Assembly (NCBI RefSeq): GCF_030264295.1
Contig: NZ_CP127173.1
Coordinates: 1,929,501-1,993,500 of the forward strand
DNA from: Amycolatopsis nalaikhensis
Lineage (GTDB): Bacteria; Actinomycetota; Actinomycetes; Mycobacteriales; Pseudonocardiaceae
Length of the DNA: 64,000 bases
Direction of reading: 5' to 3'
This document shows positions 39,298 through 48,351 of this stretch, piece after piece. The first letter of the stretch is position 1, and each line of letters begins with the position of its first letter. The notes beneath the pieces were generated by a model. It saw nothing but the letters and a program-made list of their open reading frames with translations, searched no databases and had not been told where the DNA came from. Made by a program: the position numbers and the translations under genes.

Positions 39298-40604
39298 AAC
39301 AGCTGGTCGCGCAGCGTCGGCCCCGCGTACTCGGTCCGGAAGACGCCGCGTTCCTGCAGGTGGGGCACGACTTTCTCGACGAACTCGTCGAGCCCGGTCG
39401 GGGTCAGGTGCGGTACCAGCACGAAGCCGTCGGCCGCGTCGGACTGGACGTACTCGTTGATCGTCGCCGCGACCGTCGACGGCGTGCCGACGAACTGCTG
39501 GCGCGCGGTGACCTCGATCACCAACTCGCGGATGGAGAGCTTCTTCTCCTCCGCGATCGCCCGCCACTTGCGCGCCGTTTCCAGCAGGTCCTTCTCGTGG
39601 CGGACGCGGCCCCAGGTCAGCGGCTCGGCGTCCGGGTCGGGGTCGACCTCCGGCAGCGGCCCGTCGACGTCGTAGTCCGACAGGTCGCGACTCCAGACCT
39701 GCTCGAGGAACTGGATCGCGGTGGCCGGGCGGACCTGCTGGAGCCGGATTTCGCGCGCGTGCTCCTCGGCTTCGGCGTCGGTGTCGCCGAGGACGAACGT
39801 CGCCGCCGGCATGATCAGCAGCTCGCCGTACTCGCGGCCGTAGGTGGCCAGGCGGCGCTTGACGTCGTGGAAGAACGCCTGGCCGTCTTCGAGCGTGCCG
39901 TGCCTGCTGAAGATGACGTCGGCGGCCTTGGCAGCGAACTCGCGGCCTTCGTCGGAGTCCCCGGCCTGGATGACGACCGGCTGGCCCTGCGGCGTGCGCG
40001 GCAGCGTGAATTCGCCGTGGATGCCGAACTGCGGTCCATTGTGGACGAAGTGACCGGGGTCGCGCGCGAAGACGCCGTTCTCCTTGTCCCCCACCAGGGT
40101 TCCCGGCGGCCAGCTGTCCCACAGCTCCCGCACGGTCGCCAGGAACTCCTCGGCGCGCGCGTAGCGGTCCTCGCGTTTGAGGAAGCCGCCGCGCCGGAAG
40201 TTCTGCCCGGTGAAGGCGTCCGGCGACGTCACGACGTTCCACGCCGCACGCCCGCCGGAGAGGTGGTCGATGCTCGCCACCTGCCGCGCCACCTCATAGG
40301 GCTCGTTGAACGTCGACGACAGCGTCCCGGCCAGGCCGAGGTGGGTGGTGACGGCGGACAGCGCGGCCAGCACGGTGGTCGTGTTGGGGCGGCCGACGAC
40401 GTCGGAGTCGAGGATCTTGCCGGCGTGCTCGCGCAGCCGCAGGCCTTCGGCGAGGAAGAGGAAGTCGAACTTGCCGCGCTCGGCGGTGCGGGCGAGGTGC
40501 TCGAACGAGGCGAAGTCGATCTGGCTGCCGGACGCCGGGTCGCTCCACACGGTCGTGTTGTTGACGCCCGGGAAGTGCGCGGCGAGCTTGATCTGCTTGG
40601 TCAT
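39294..40604 (-). CDS. NtaA/SnaA/DszA family FMN-dependent monooxygenase
   Basis: A 436-residue flavin monooxygenase of the bacterial-luciferase superfamily. Conserved segments include [50 protein letters not shown] (here IDHLSGG) and [20 protein letters not shown]. The insertion loops typical of NtaA/DszA are present (about 240-330). The family oxidises chelators, thiophenes or sulfonates using FMNH2 from a separate reductase; none is seen here. It is coupled to another LLM enzyme, 1 nt apart. Confidence 0.9.
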   Translation of the reverse strand: MTKQIKLAAHFPGVNNTTVWSDPASGSQIDFASFEHLARTAERGKFDFLFLAEGLRLREHAGKILDSDVVGRPNTTTVLAALSAVTTHLGLAGTLSSTFNEPYEVARQVASIDHLSGGRAAWNVVTSPDAFTGQNFRRGGFLKREDRYARAEEFLATVRELWDSWPPGTLVGDKENGVFARDPGHFVHNGPQFGIHGEFTLPRTPQGQPVVIQAGDSDEGREFAAKAADVIFSRHGTLEDGQAFFHDVKRRLATYGREYGELLIMPAATFVLGDTDAEAEEHAREIRLQQVRPATAIQFLEQVWSRDLSDYDVDGPLPEVDPDPDAEPLTWGRVRHEKDLLETARKWRAIAEEKKLSIRELVIEVTARQQFVGTPSTVAATINEYVQSDAADGFVLVPHLTPTGLDEFVEKVVPHLQERGVFRTEYAGPTLRDQLF

Positions 40605-40605
40605 C

Positions 40606-41655
40606 TCAGGCCCCCTGGTACTGGTTGGCGGCGACGCCGAGGCCGAGGTGCTCGCGCAGCGTGGTCCCCGCGTACTCGCTCCGGAACGCGCCCGCGGCGC
40701 GCAGGGCCGGGACGGTCTCCGCGGTGAAGAGCGCCAGGTCGTCGGGCAAGACGGCGGGCCGGATCAGGTAGCCGTCGACGTCACCGCCGAGCAGCTCCTC
40801 GGCCAGCCGCGACGGCGTGCCGACGAAGCTGCGACCCTCCGGCTGCCACGGGTGCAGGTCGTCGAGGACGCGTTTGCGCTCGTGGGCGGCCTCTTCGGTC
40901 GGGGCCAGCAGGACTGTGATCGGTTCGATCGCCTTGGCGCCGGGCACGCGCTCGCCGGTCAGCAGGACGTCGGCGGGGCCGTCGTAGGCGAAGGTCACGG
41001 GGTGGCCCTGCGGCGGGCGCGGGGTGATCGAAGGGCCTTTCACGCTGAAGAAGCGGCCCTCGAAGTCGACGTAGTGCAGCTTGTCACGGTCGATGAACCG
41101 GCCGGTGGCGGCATCGCGGATGATCGCGTCGTCCTCCCAGCTGTCCCACAGCCGGGTGATGACGTCGAGGACATCGGCGTTCTCGGCCGCGGCGTCCTCG
41201 GGCGACGGCGCCGGGCGGCGGCCGAAGTGGGCGGCCTCGGCATCGGACAGGGACGGCTTCACCAGGACGCCCGCACGGCCGCGGCTGGCGTAGTCGAGCG
41301 TGGCGACCGACGTCGAGACGTGGAACGGCTCGGTGTGCGTGGTGGTGACTGTCGGGACCAGGCCGATCCCGCGGGTAACGGGTGCGATCGCGGCCAGCGT
41401 GAGCAGGGCGTCGAGGCGTCCGCGGACGACATCGGCGCCACCGGGCTGCAGCGCGAAGGAGTCGTCGAGGGTGACGAAGTCCAGCGACGCGGCTTCGGCG
41501 AGCTTCGCGTGCCTGAGGTAGTGGCCGGAGGTGAACAGCGCGGCGGGCTCGACCGCGGAGACACGCCAAGCGGCGGGGTGATGCCCGGCCCCGTCGATGG
41601 CGGCGCTCAGGTGCAGCTGTGCGGAGACCATGCCATCGAAACGCGCAGCCCCCAC
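40606..41655 (-). CDS. LLM-class flavin monooxygenase (NtaA-like)
   Basis: A 349-residue luciferase-like protein, start GTG at 41655 (alternative at 41631). Segments such as AKLAEAASLDFVTLDDSFAL, VSTSVATLDYASRGRAGVLV and the C-terminal LRAAGAFRSEYAGTTLREHL parallel those of its neighbour, suggesting an old duplication. The two probably act on related substrates or form a pair. The substrate is unknown. A 30-bp palindrome lies 28 bp upstream. Confidence 0.87.
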   Translation of the reverse strand: MGAARFDGMVSAQLHLSAAIDGAGHHPAAWRVSAVEPAALFTSGHYLRHAKLAEAASLDFVTLDDSFALQPGGADVVRGRLDALLTLAAIAPVTRGIGLVPTVTTTHTEPFHVSTSVATLDYASRGRAGVLVKPSLSDAEAAHFGRRPAPSPEDAAAENADVLDVITRLWDSWEDDAIIRDAATGRFIDRDKLHYVDFEGRFFSVKGPSITPRPPQGHPVTFAYDGPADVLLTGERVPGAKAIEPITVLLAPTEEAAHERKRVLDDLHPWQPEGRSFVGTPSRLAEELLGGDVDGYLIRPAVLPDDLALFTAETVPALRAAGAFRSEYAGTTLREHLGLGVAANQYQGA

Positions 41656-41682
41656 GCCGGATTTCCCCTCCCACGTTCTGGG

Positions 41683-41712
41683 AAGCCCGAGCTTTCACGT
41701 GAAAGCTCGGGC
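41683..41712. repeat. 30-bp perfect palindrome
   Basis: AGCCCGAGCTTTCAC is followed immediately by its exact reverse complement. As RNA it would fold into a 13-bp stem with a 4-nt loop. It lies 28 bp upstream of the monooxygenase start. It may be a terminator for transcription from the right or an operator. Confidence 0.85.
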
Positions 41713-41850
41713 TCCGGGTCACCGAGGAGACGTCGGGGGACGCCGGAGGCGGCCCGAATCCAGGGCGGGAGTCCGGCGGCCGGCAACGCAAACCAGGCAC
41801 GAGATCACCAGACCTCCCCCGCCCCTCGTCCTCGCCGCACTTCAGTCGAC

Positions 41851-41896
41851 GGTTGAGCTTGTCAAGGCACGCTTTCCCGCCTTGACAAGGTCAACC
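41851..41896. repeat. 18-bp inverted repeat with 10-nt loop
   Basis: GGTTGAGCTTGTCAAGGC pairs with GCCTTGACAAGGTCAACC with one G-G mismatch. It is long enough to be a terminator for the htpX transcript. No gene lies beside it. Confidence 0.75.
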
Positions 41897-42050
41897 GGCG
41901 GCTGAACACTCCGCGAGGAGGGGTGGGGGATGTCGGGCCCGGTTCTCCTCTTCGGGACGTTCAAAGATCAAAAGAATGTCCTCGCCGGACGGGCAGGCTC
42001 CGGGATGGCCGGGGCCTCGTAGTTCACTCGCGTTCTCGAGGGGGCCGCGA

Positions 42051-42189
42051 GGTGGTCATCCCGTCGCCTGATTGAGGCCTATCACTTTGAGCCAGGCCCG
42101 CAAGCTTTCGTACTTCGGCGCCGGTGAGCAGGTAGTTGCGGGCCTGGCTCAAAGTGATTTACACGGCCTCAGGCGACGGGATGACCACC
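42051..42189. repeat. 139-bp long inverted repeat
   Basis: The outer arms are 21 bp and perfect (42051-42071 with 42169-42189). The inner arms are 23 bp and perfect (42081-42103 with 42136-42158). The two are separated by 9- and 10-nt internal loops, and the terminal loop is 32 nt. It lies 31 bp past the htpX stop. See findings. No coding frame is evident inside. Confidence 0.9.
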
Positions 42190-42220
42190 CCGCTCCTTTA
42201 TCCGGGGTCACCCGGACGGG

Positions 42221-43069
42221 TCAGAACGGGCGGCGGGCCATCTCTTCAAGCCGCGCGATGCGGTCGGCGATCGGGGGGTGCGTCGAGAACAGCTTGCTGA
42301 GGCCCTCGCCCGGGCGGAACGGGTTCGCGATCATCAAGTGCGACTGCGACACCAGCTGTGGCTCGGCGACCAGCGGCCGCGCCCTTGTCCCTGCCTCCAG
42401 CTTCCGCAATGCCGAGGCCAGGCCCAGTGGGTCGCCGGTCAGCTCCGCTCCGGACGCGTCGGCCTGGTACTCCCGTGAGCGGCTCACGCCCATCCGGATG
42501 ACCGCCGCCGCTATCGGGCCGACGAACACCAGCAGCAGGCTGACCAGCGGATTGCTGTCTCGGTTGCCGCCGAAGAACAGTGCGATGTTCGCCAGCACGC
42601 TGATCACGCTCGCCAGCGCGCCGGCCACGCAGGAGATCAGGATGTCGCGGTTGTAGACGTGGGACAGCTCGTGGCCTAGCACCGCCCGCAGCTCGCGCTC
42701 GTCGAGCAGGTCGAGGATGCCCGTGGTGCAGCAGACCGCGGCGTGGCGCGGGTTGCGGCCCGTGGCGAACGCGTTCGGCGCGACCGTCGGGCTGATGTAC
42801 AGCTGCGGCATCGGCTGGCGGGCGACCTGGGCGAGCTCGCGCACTATCCGGTACATCGCGGGCTGCTCGACCTCCGACACCGGGCGGGCCCGCATCGCGC
42901 GCAGCGCCAGCTTGTCCGAATTGAAGTAGGCGAACGCGTTCATCCCGAGGGCGATGACCAGGCCGATGACCAGGGCGCCGCGGCCGAAGAGCCCGCTGAT
43001 CGCGATGATGATCGCCGACAGCAGACCGAGCAGCATCGCCGTCTTGAGTCCGTTCTGGTGCCCGTGCAC
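42221..43069 (-). CDS. htpX: HtpX family membrane zinc metalloprotease
   Basis: A 282-residue HtpX (peptidase M48). Two N-terminal membrane helices ([36 protein letters not shown]) are followed by the HEXXH site in [12 protein letters not shown] (about 131-136). Two further membrane segments come next ([36 protein letters not shown]), then the third zinc ligand Glu in [12 protein letters not shown]. The GTG at 43069 follows GGAGG. It degrades misfolded membrane proteins. The gene is single and points away from the YVTN gene. Confidence 0.95.
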   Translation of the reverse strand: MHGHQNGLKTAMLLGLLSAIIIAISGLFGRGALVIGLVIALGMNAFAYFNSDKLALRAMRARPVSEVEQPAMYRIVRELAQVARQPMPQLYISPTVAPNAFATGRNPRHAAVCCTTGILDLLDERELRAVLGHELSHVYNRDILISCVAGALASVISVLANIALFFGGNRDSNPLVSLLLVFVGPIAAAVIRMGVSRSREYQADASGAELTGDPLGLASALRKLEAGTRARPLVAEPQLVSQSHLMIANPFRPGEGLSKLFSTHPPIADRIARLEEMARRPF

Positions 43070-43203
43070 GCGCGCTCGCCTCCGTCCGCTCTCCAGGTGG
43101 GTTACCCAGTGGAAACAACGCGATCGGGGGACGCGAAGTTCCTTCACGTGATCCTCGCGCGGGTTACGCTCGGGTGGCGAGTTGATCACGAGCGGAGGCG
43201 CCG

Positions 43204-44172
43204 ATGCGAGGTCGCCCGATACGCCGACGGACCCTGTTCGCCCTGGTGACGGCGGGTGCCGGGGCACTGGCCCTGCCCGGGGTCGCGCGCGCGGAGGACG
43301 TCCGGTCGGTCGAGGTCGGCGGCGCCCCGGCCGGGGTCGCGGTGAATCCCGTCACCGGCTTCGCGTACGTCGCGGACCCGGAGTCCGGCACGGTCTCGGT
43401 CGTGGACCCGCGCACCGCGGCCGTCGTGGCCGTGGTCGACGTCGGCGGCAAGCCGGGTGACGTCGCGGTCGACGGGAAGGCCAACCGGGTCTACGTCGCC
43501 AACCCGCCGGCGGGCACCGTCGTGGTGCTGGACGGCCGCACGCACGACCTGGTGAGCGTGATCGGCGCCGGGGCGGGCGCCTCGGCGCTGGCGGTGGACG
43601 AGGAGGCCAACCGGGTGTACGCGGCCAGCGGCGGCACGGGCACGCTCGCCGTGCTCGACGGCGTCAGCTGCACGCTGGCGTCGCTGGTGCCGGGTCCGAA
43701 GCCGAGCCTCGCCGGCATCGCGGTCGACCCCGGGCGCAAGCTGGCCTACTGCGCGAGCACCGGCACCGACTCCGTCGAGGTGTTCTCGATCGACAGCGGC
43801 CGGTTCGTCGCGAGCGTGAAGGTGGGGGCGCGGCCGACGGCGGTCGCCGTGCACGCCGCGAGCGGCTCGGTGTACGTCGCGAACTCCGGCATCCACCACA
43901 TGTCCATTGTGGACGCGGCGACCCGCACCGAGAGCAAGACGGTGTTGCTGCGCAGCGAATCCTCGGCGCTGACGGTGCACCAGGGCACGAACACGGTGTA
44001 CACGAACGGCGGCCAGAACGGGCTGAGCCGGGTCGACGGCGCGACCGGGACGCTGACGGGCGACCTGCCGCTGGGCGTCAACCCCGGCGACGTGGCGATC
44101 GACCAGCGCACCCGCACGGTGTTCGTCACGGATCCGCTGCACGGCAGGGTTTCCATCGTCCGCGATTTCTGA
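43204..44172 (+). CDS. Secreted YVTN-type beta-propeller protein
   Basis: A 322-residue exported protein. The N-terminus [20 protein letters not shown], ending near VARA, resembles a Tat-type signal (twin Arg before the hydrophobic stretch). Six or seven repeats of about 42 residues carry the YVTN-like motif: [72 protein letters not shown]. Such propellers bind ligands or partner proteins and are not usually catalytic. The role is unknown. Confidence 0.88.
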   Translation: MRGRPIRRRTLFALVTAGAGALALPGVARAEDVRSVEVGGAPAGVAVNPVTGFAYVADPESGTVSVVDPRTAAVVAVVDVGGKPGDVAVDGKANRVYVANPPAGTVVVLDGRTHDLVSVIGAGAGASALAVDEEANRVYAASGGTGTLAVLDGVSCTLASLVPGPKPSLAGIAVDPGRKLAYCASTGTDSVEVFSIDSGRFVASVKVGARPTAVAVHAASGSVYVANSGIHHMSIVDAATRTESKTVLLRSESSALTVHQGTNTVYTNGGQNGLSRVDGATGTLTGDLPLGVNPGDVAIDQRTRTVFVTDPLHGRVSIVRDF

Positions 44173-44212
44173 CGGCGCGGCTGGGGTAACTCCAGGTATA
44201 CGGTCGGAAGGT

Positions 44213-45085
44213 ATGGAACTCGGACTGCAGATCCCCGACTTCACCTGGCCGAACGGCGCGTCCCGGCTGGGCGCGGACCTGGCCGCCGTCGTCCGCGCGG
44301 GCGACCAGGCCGGCTTCGGCTCCATCGCGGTGATGGACCACTTCTTCCAGATCGGCGGGGTCGGCCCCGTCGAAAACGACATGCTCGAGGCGTACACGAC
44401 GCTCGGTTTCATCGCGGCGCACACCGAGCGCGCGAAGCTCCTGACGGTGGTGACGGGCGTGCTCTACCGCCACCCGGGCCTGCTGGCCAAGGCGGTGACG
44501 ACGCTGGACGTCCTGTCGGGCGGCCGCGCGATCCTCGGCATCGGCGCGGGCTGGAACGAGGAGGAGTCCCGTGGCCTCGGCTTCCCGTTCCCGCCGGTCG
44601 CCGAGCGCTTCGAGCTGCTGGAGGAGAACCTCCAGTACGTGCTGCAGATGTGGGCGGACGGCGACGAGCCGTTCAAGAGCAAGCACTTCGACGCTTCGCG
44701 CTTGCTCAACGTGCCCCAGGCCCTGTCCAAGCCGCGGCCGCCGATCCTGATCGGTGGCGGCGGGGAGAAGAAGACCCTGCGGCTGGTCGCCAAGTACGCC
44801 GATCAGTGCAACCTGTTCAACGGGCCGGAGCTGGAGCGCAAGCTCGACGTGCTGAAGCAGCACTGCGAGAACGAGGGGCGCGACTACGACTCGATCACCA
44901 AGACCGTCTACCACATCCTCGACATCGGCTCGGAAGGCGAGAAGACCGGCGAGCTGCTCGGTGAGCTGGAGCGGTTGAGCGGGCTGGGCATCCAGGTCGC
45001 GCTGGGCATGGTGCCGCACGTCCACAAGCCGGAGATCCTGGAGAAGTTCGGCACGGACGTCATCCCGGCCGCCGCGAAGTTCTGA
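44213..45085 (+). CDS. LLM-class F420-dependent oxidoreductase
   Basis: A 290-residue TIM-barrel enzyme: MELGLQIPDFTWP, GFGSIAVMDHFFQIGGVGPV, LTVVTGVLYRHPGLLAKAV, LDVLSGGRAILGIGAGWNEE and PILIGGGGEKKTLRLVAKYA. This set is typical of F420-dependent LLM oxidoreductases. It is probably independent of the upstream YVTN gene, although only 40 bp separate them. The substrate is unknown. Confidence 0.92.
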   Translation: MELGLQIPDFTWPNGASRLGADLAAVVRAGDQAGFGSIAVMDHFFQIGGVGPVENDMLEAYTTLGFIAAHTERAKLLTVVTGVLYRHPGLLAKAVTTLDVLSGGRAILGIGAGWNEEESRGLGFPFPPVAERFELLEENLQYVLQMWADGDEPFKSKHFDASRLLNVPQALSKPRPPILIGGGGEKKTLRLVAKYADQCNLFNGPELERKLDVLKQHCENEGRDYDSITKTVYHILDIGSEGEKTGELLGELERLSGLGIQVALGMVPHVHKPEILEKFGTDVIPAAAKF

Positions 45086-45091
45086 CCGGCA

Positions 45092-45127
45092 CTGACCGGT
45101 GCCGGCCTCCTGGCTGGCGCCGGTCAG
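45092..45127. terminator. Bidirectional terminator
   Basis: CTGACCGGTGCCGGC pairs with GCTGGCGCCGGTCAG (two G-U pairs) around 6 nt, between the oxidoreductase stop and the facing YrdB-like stop, which lies in its right arm. Confidence 0.65.
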
Positions 45128-45480
45128 CTGTCCTTGGCGAACCGCCTGGTCAAGGCCGCGACGCCGATGCCGATCACCGCCAGTGCCACTCCGGCCACGA
45201 CCCAGCCCACCAGCGCCAGCACCACCCCGGTGCCCGCGAACAACGCGAACTCGACCAGGAACCGCCCCGGTTCCGGCAGCCGCCGACGGGCGCGCGGGGC
45301 GATGAACAACCCCCAGATCGCTGCCGCCGCCACCGGGAGCAGGACCGCGTCGATGATCGACAACGCCACTCCCGCGCCGAGCTGGGTTCCCGCCAGGGCC
45401 AGGCCGCCCAGCAACGCCAGCTCGGTGAGGAAGCGGATCGTCAGCAGCACGCCCACGCCGGGTCTCGGCTCCGAAGTCAT
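45124..45480 (-). CDS. YrdB family (DUF2568) membrane protein
   Basis: A 118-residue protein with four hydrophobic helices. The signature WGLFIAPRARRRLPEPGRFL and RFLTELALLGGLALAG match the YrdB/DUF2568 family. Function is unknown across the family. It diverges from the sugar operon starting at 45680. Confidence 0.85.
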   Translation of the reverse strand: MTSEPRPGVGVLLTIRFLTELALLGGLALAGTQLGAGVALSIIDAVLLPVAAAAIWGLFIAPRARRRLPEPGRFLVEFALFAGTGVVLALVGWVVAGVALAVIGIGVAALTRRFAKDS

Positions 45481-45679
45481 CCGGCCAGCCTAGGGCCCTG
45501 GTCCACTGTGGACGTTACGGGTCCGGACGAGCACCGAGCGTGATCTTCGCCACAATCTCACGATCCAGGTTGCGGTTCCGAATCGGTCAACCCGGGCTCC
45601 CGGGGTCTCTGTAACGGCGATCCGCCCCTGCTCGACGTGTCTAACGCATATCGCGACGGCGAGCCAAGGAGCCTGGTAG

Positions 45680-46915
45680 ATGACCACATGTCGACTCTGC
45701 GGTTCGACAAACACGGCCAGCGTCGTGGACCTCGGCGCGACTCCGCCGTGTGAGCGGTTCCTGACCGCCGGGCAGCTCGACGAGCCCGAGGCCACCTTCC
45801 CGCTCCACCTCAAGGTCTGCACCGAGTGCTGGCTGGCCCAGATCCCGCCGTTGATCGATCCCGACGACACCTTCACCGAGTACGCGTACTTCTCGTCTTT
45901 TTCCACCTCCTGGGTCGAGCACGCGAAGCGCTTCGTCGACGGCGCCGTCGACCGGCTCGGGCTCGGTGAGAAGTCCTTCGTCGTCGAGGTCGCCAGCAAC
46001 GACGGTTACCTGCTCAAGCACGTCGTCTCCCGCGGCATCCGGTGTCTCGGCGTGGAACCTTCGGTGAACGTCGGGCAGGCCGCGCGCGACGCCGGCGTCC
46101 CCACCCTGACCGCCTTCCTGTCCGAGGAGACCGGCAACCAGGTGCGCGAGGAGCACGGCCCCGCCGATCTCGTCGCCGCCAACAACGTCTACGCGCACAT
46201 CCCCGACGTCCTCGGCTTCACCAAGGGCCTGCGGGCGCTCGTCGCGGACGACGGCTGGGTCTCCATCGAGGTCCAGCACCTGCTCACGCTGATCGAGAAG
46301 AACCAGTACGACACGATCTACCACGAGCACTTCCAGTACTACACCGTCGAATCCGCGCGCCGGGCCCTCGCCACCGGCGGCCTGACCGTCGTCGACGTCG
46401 AACTCCTTCCGACGCACGGTGGGTCCATCCGGCTGTGGGCGCGTCCCGACGAGGTCGCGGGCGAGCCCAGCGAGCGGATGACCGACGTGCTGGAGCGCGA
46501 AAAGGCCGCCGGGCTGCACGAGCTGTCCGGGTACACCGAGTTCGCCGAGCGCGTCACCCGCGTGCGGCTGGACCTGCTGAAGTTCCTCATCGAGGCGCGG
46601 GGTGACGGCAAGACCGTCGTCGGCTATGGCGCGCCGGGCAAGGGCAACACCCTGCTCAACCACTGCGGGATCCGGACGGACCTGCTGAGCTACACCGTCG
46701 ATCGCAACCCCTACAAGCACGGCCGGTTCACCCCGGGCACCCGGATCCCGGTGCTGCCCCCGGAACGCATCGAAGCCGACCGGCCCGACTACGTGCTCGT
46801 CCTCCCGTGGAACCTCCGGGAGGAACTGACCGAACAGCTTTCTTACGTGGGTGCGTGGGGCGGCAAGCTCGTCTTCCCGATTCCGCGCCTGGAAATCGTC
46901 GAGGTGACGCAGTGA
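45680..46915 (+). CDS. Sugar C-methyltransferase-like SAM-dependent methyltransferase
   Basis: A 411-residue protein with the three-part layout of NDP-hexose C-methyltransferases (TylCIII/EvaC type). The N-terminal zinc domain has Cys at CRLCGS, PCERF and CTECW. The SAM domain has VVEVASNDGYLLKHVVSRGI. The C-terminal domain contains the catalytic-region motif IYHEHFQYYTVESA and GYGAPGKGNTLLNHCGI. It probably methylates a keto-sugar at C3. The ATG follows AAGGAG by about 10 nt and opens a ten-gene operon. Confidence 0.88.
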   Translation: MTTCRLCGSTNTASVVDLGATPPCERFLTAGQLDEPEATFPLHLKVCTECWLAQIPPLIDPDDTFTEYAYFSSFSTSWVEHAKRFVDGAVDRLGLGEKSFVVEVASNDGYLLKHVVSRGIRCLGVEPSVNVGQAARDAGVPTLTAFLSEETGNQVREEHGPADLVAANNVYAHIPDVLGFTKGLRALVADDGWVSIEVQHLLTLIEKNQYDTIYHEHFQYYTVESARRALATGGLTVVDVELLPTHGGSIRLWARPDEVAGEPSERMTDVLEREKAAGLHELSGYTEFAERVTRVRLDLLKFLIEARGDGKTVVGYGAPGKGNTLLNHCGIRTDLLSYTVDRNPYKHGRFTPGTRIPVLPPERIEADRPDYVLVLPWNLREELTEQLSYVGAWGGKLVFPIPRLEIVEVTQ

Positions 46916-47703
46916 AGGTCGTGCTCTTCTGCGGTGGCTACGGGATGCGGATGCGCAACGGCGCGGCCGACGACGTCCCGAAGCCGATGGCGATGGTCGG
47001 ACCGAGACCGTTGATCTGGCACGTCATGCGCTACTACGCGCATTTCGGCCACACCGAGTTCATCCTGTGCCTCGGCTACGGCGCGGCGCACATCAAGAAC
47101 TTCTTCCTCTCCTACGAAGAAACGATTTCGAACGACTTCGTCCTCCGCAACGGCAAGGCCGAGCTGCTCTCGACCGACATCGCGGACTGGACGATCACGT
47201 TCGTGCAGACCGGGATCGAGTCGCCGATCGGGGAACGCCTCCGCCGGGTCCGCGACCACCTCGACGGCGACGAGATGTTCCTCGCGAACTACGCCGACGT
47301 CCTTTCCGACGTGCCGCTGCCCGAGATGATCGACCGCTTCGAGAAGTCGGACGCGGGCGCGTCGATGATGGTCGTGCCGCCGCAGTCGTCGTTCCACTGC
47401 GTCGAAATGGACGAAGGCGGCATGGTCGGGTCGATCACCGCGGTGAGCGAAATGCCGCTGTGGGAGAACGGCGGCTACTTCGTGCTGCGGCAGGAAGTCT
47501 TCGACCACATCCCGGAAAACGGCGACCTGGTCGCCGACGGCTGTGCGGAGCTGGCCAAGCGCGGCCGCCTGCTGGCCTACCCGTACCGCGGGTTCTGGAA
47601 GCCGACCGACACGGTCAAGGAACGCGCGGCGCTCGACAACGCCTACACCCACGGCGACCGGCCCTGGGCGCTCTGGGAGCGCGCCGCGGCGAGCATCGCG
47701 TGA
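46912..47703 (+). CDS. rfbF: Glucose-1-phosphate cytidylyltransferase-like protein
   Basis: A 263-residue nucleotidyltransferase: VKVVLFCGGYGMRMRNGA, KPMAMVGPRPLIWHVMRYYA and LCLGYGAAHIKNFFLSYEET are RfbF-like, as is ITFVQTGIESPIGERLRRV. It should transfer CMP from CTP onto a sugar-1-phosphate. The companion CDP-glucose 4,6-dehydratase (RfbG) is not in the window, so the actual sugar is uncertain. The GTG overlaps the stop of the previous gene (GTGA). Confidence 0.88.
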   Translation: MKVVLFCGGYGMRMRNGAADDVPKPMAMVGPRPLIWHVMRYYAHFGHTEFILCLGYGAAHIKNFFLSYEETISNDFVLRNGKAELLSTDIADWTITFVQTGIESPIGERLRRVRDHLDGDEMFLANYADVLSDVPLPEMIDRFEKSDAGASMMVVPPQSSFHCVEMDEGGMVGSITAVSEMPLWENGGYFVLRQEVFDHIPENGDLVADGCAELAKRGRLLAYPYRGFWKPTDTVKERAALDNAYTHGDRPWALWERAAASIA

Positions 47704-48347
47704 TCGGGCTGCGGCCGGGACGGCTCGGCGGGGTCGTCGCCCTCGGCGCGCACTGCGACGACATCGCGATCGGCGCCGGCGGCACCCTGCTCACCCTCTG
47801 CGGTTCCCGGCCGGGGCTGAAGGTCGACGTGCTGGTCCTCTCCGGCGGCGGCACCCCGCGCGAGGACGAGGAGCGGGCAGCCCTCAATGCGTTCTGCCCG
47901 GGCGCCGAACTCGACGTCACCGTGCTGAAGCTGCCGGACGGGCGGTTCCCGGCGCACTGGGAAGAGGCCAAGAACGCCCTCGAAGAACTGCGGCGGCGGA
48001 CCGACCCGGACCTCATCCTGGCGCCGCGCACCGACGACGCCCACCAGGACCACCGCGGCCTCGCCAAGCTGGTGCCGACGGCGTTCCGCGACCACCTCGC
48101 GCTGGGCTACGAGATCGTCAAGTGGGACGGCGACCTCGGCAGCCCGTCGGTCTACCAGCCGCTCGACGACGACGTCGCCGAGGAGAAGGTCCGGCTGCTG
48201 CAGGCGCACTACGCGTCGCAGCGGCACCGGCCCTGGTACGACCGCGAAGCCTTCCTCGGGCTGGCCCGCATCCGCGGGATCGAAGCGGCCACGAAGTACG
48301 CCGAGGCGTTCTTCGCCAAGAAACTCACTCTCGACCTGAAGGGCTGA
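47700..48347 (+). CDS. PIG-L family deacetylase
   Basis: A 215-residue zinc deacetylase. The metal motif [13 protein letters not shown] (His, Asp, Asp) near the N-terminus and the second His in DDAHQDHRG are intact, as in GlcNAc-deacetylating LmbE/PIG-L enzymes. It probably de-N-acetylates a sugar or sugar conjugate made by this operon. The GTG overlaps the previous stop. Confidence 0.93.
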   Translation: MIGLRPGRLGGVVALGAHCDDIAIGAGGTLLTLCGSRPGLKVDVLVLSGGGTPREDEERAALNAFCPGAELDVTVLKLPDGRFPAHWEEAKNALEELRRRTDPDLILAPRTDDAHQDHRGLAKLVPTAFRDHLALGYEIVKWDGDLGSPSVYQPLDDDVAEEKVRLLQAHYASQRHRPWYDREAFLGLARIRGIEAATKYAEAFFAKKLTLDLKG

Positions 48348-48351
48348 TCCG

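Noticed and set aside
42051..42189. The 139-bp inverted repeat as an insertion-sequence pair
   Set aside because: No transposase frame and no target-site duplication is evident; the space between arms is only 32 nt.
41656..42220. A CRISPR array among the inverted repeats
   Set aside because: The repeats are palindromes of different sequence, not direct repeats with regular spacers; no cas gene nearby.
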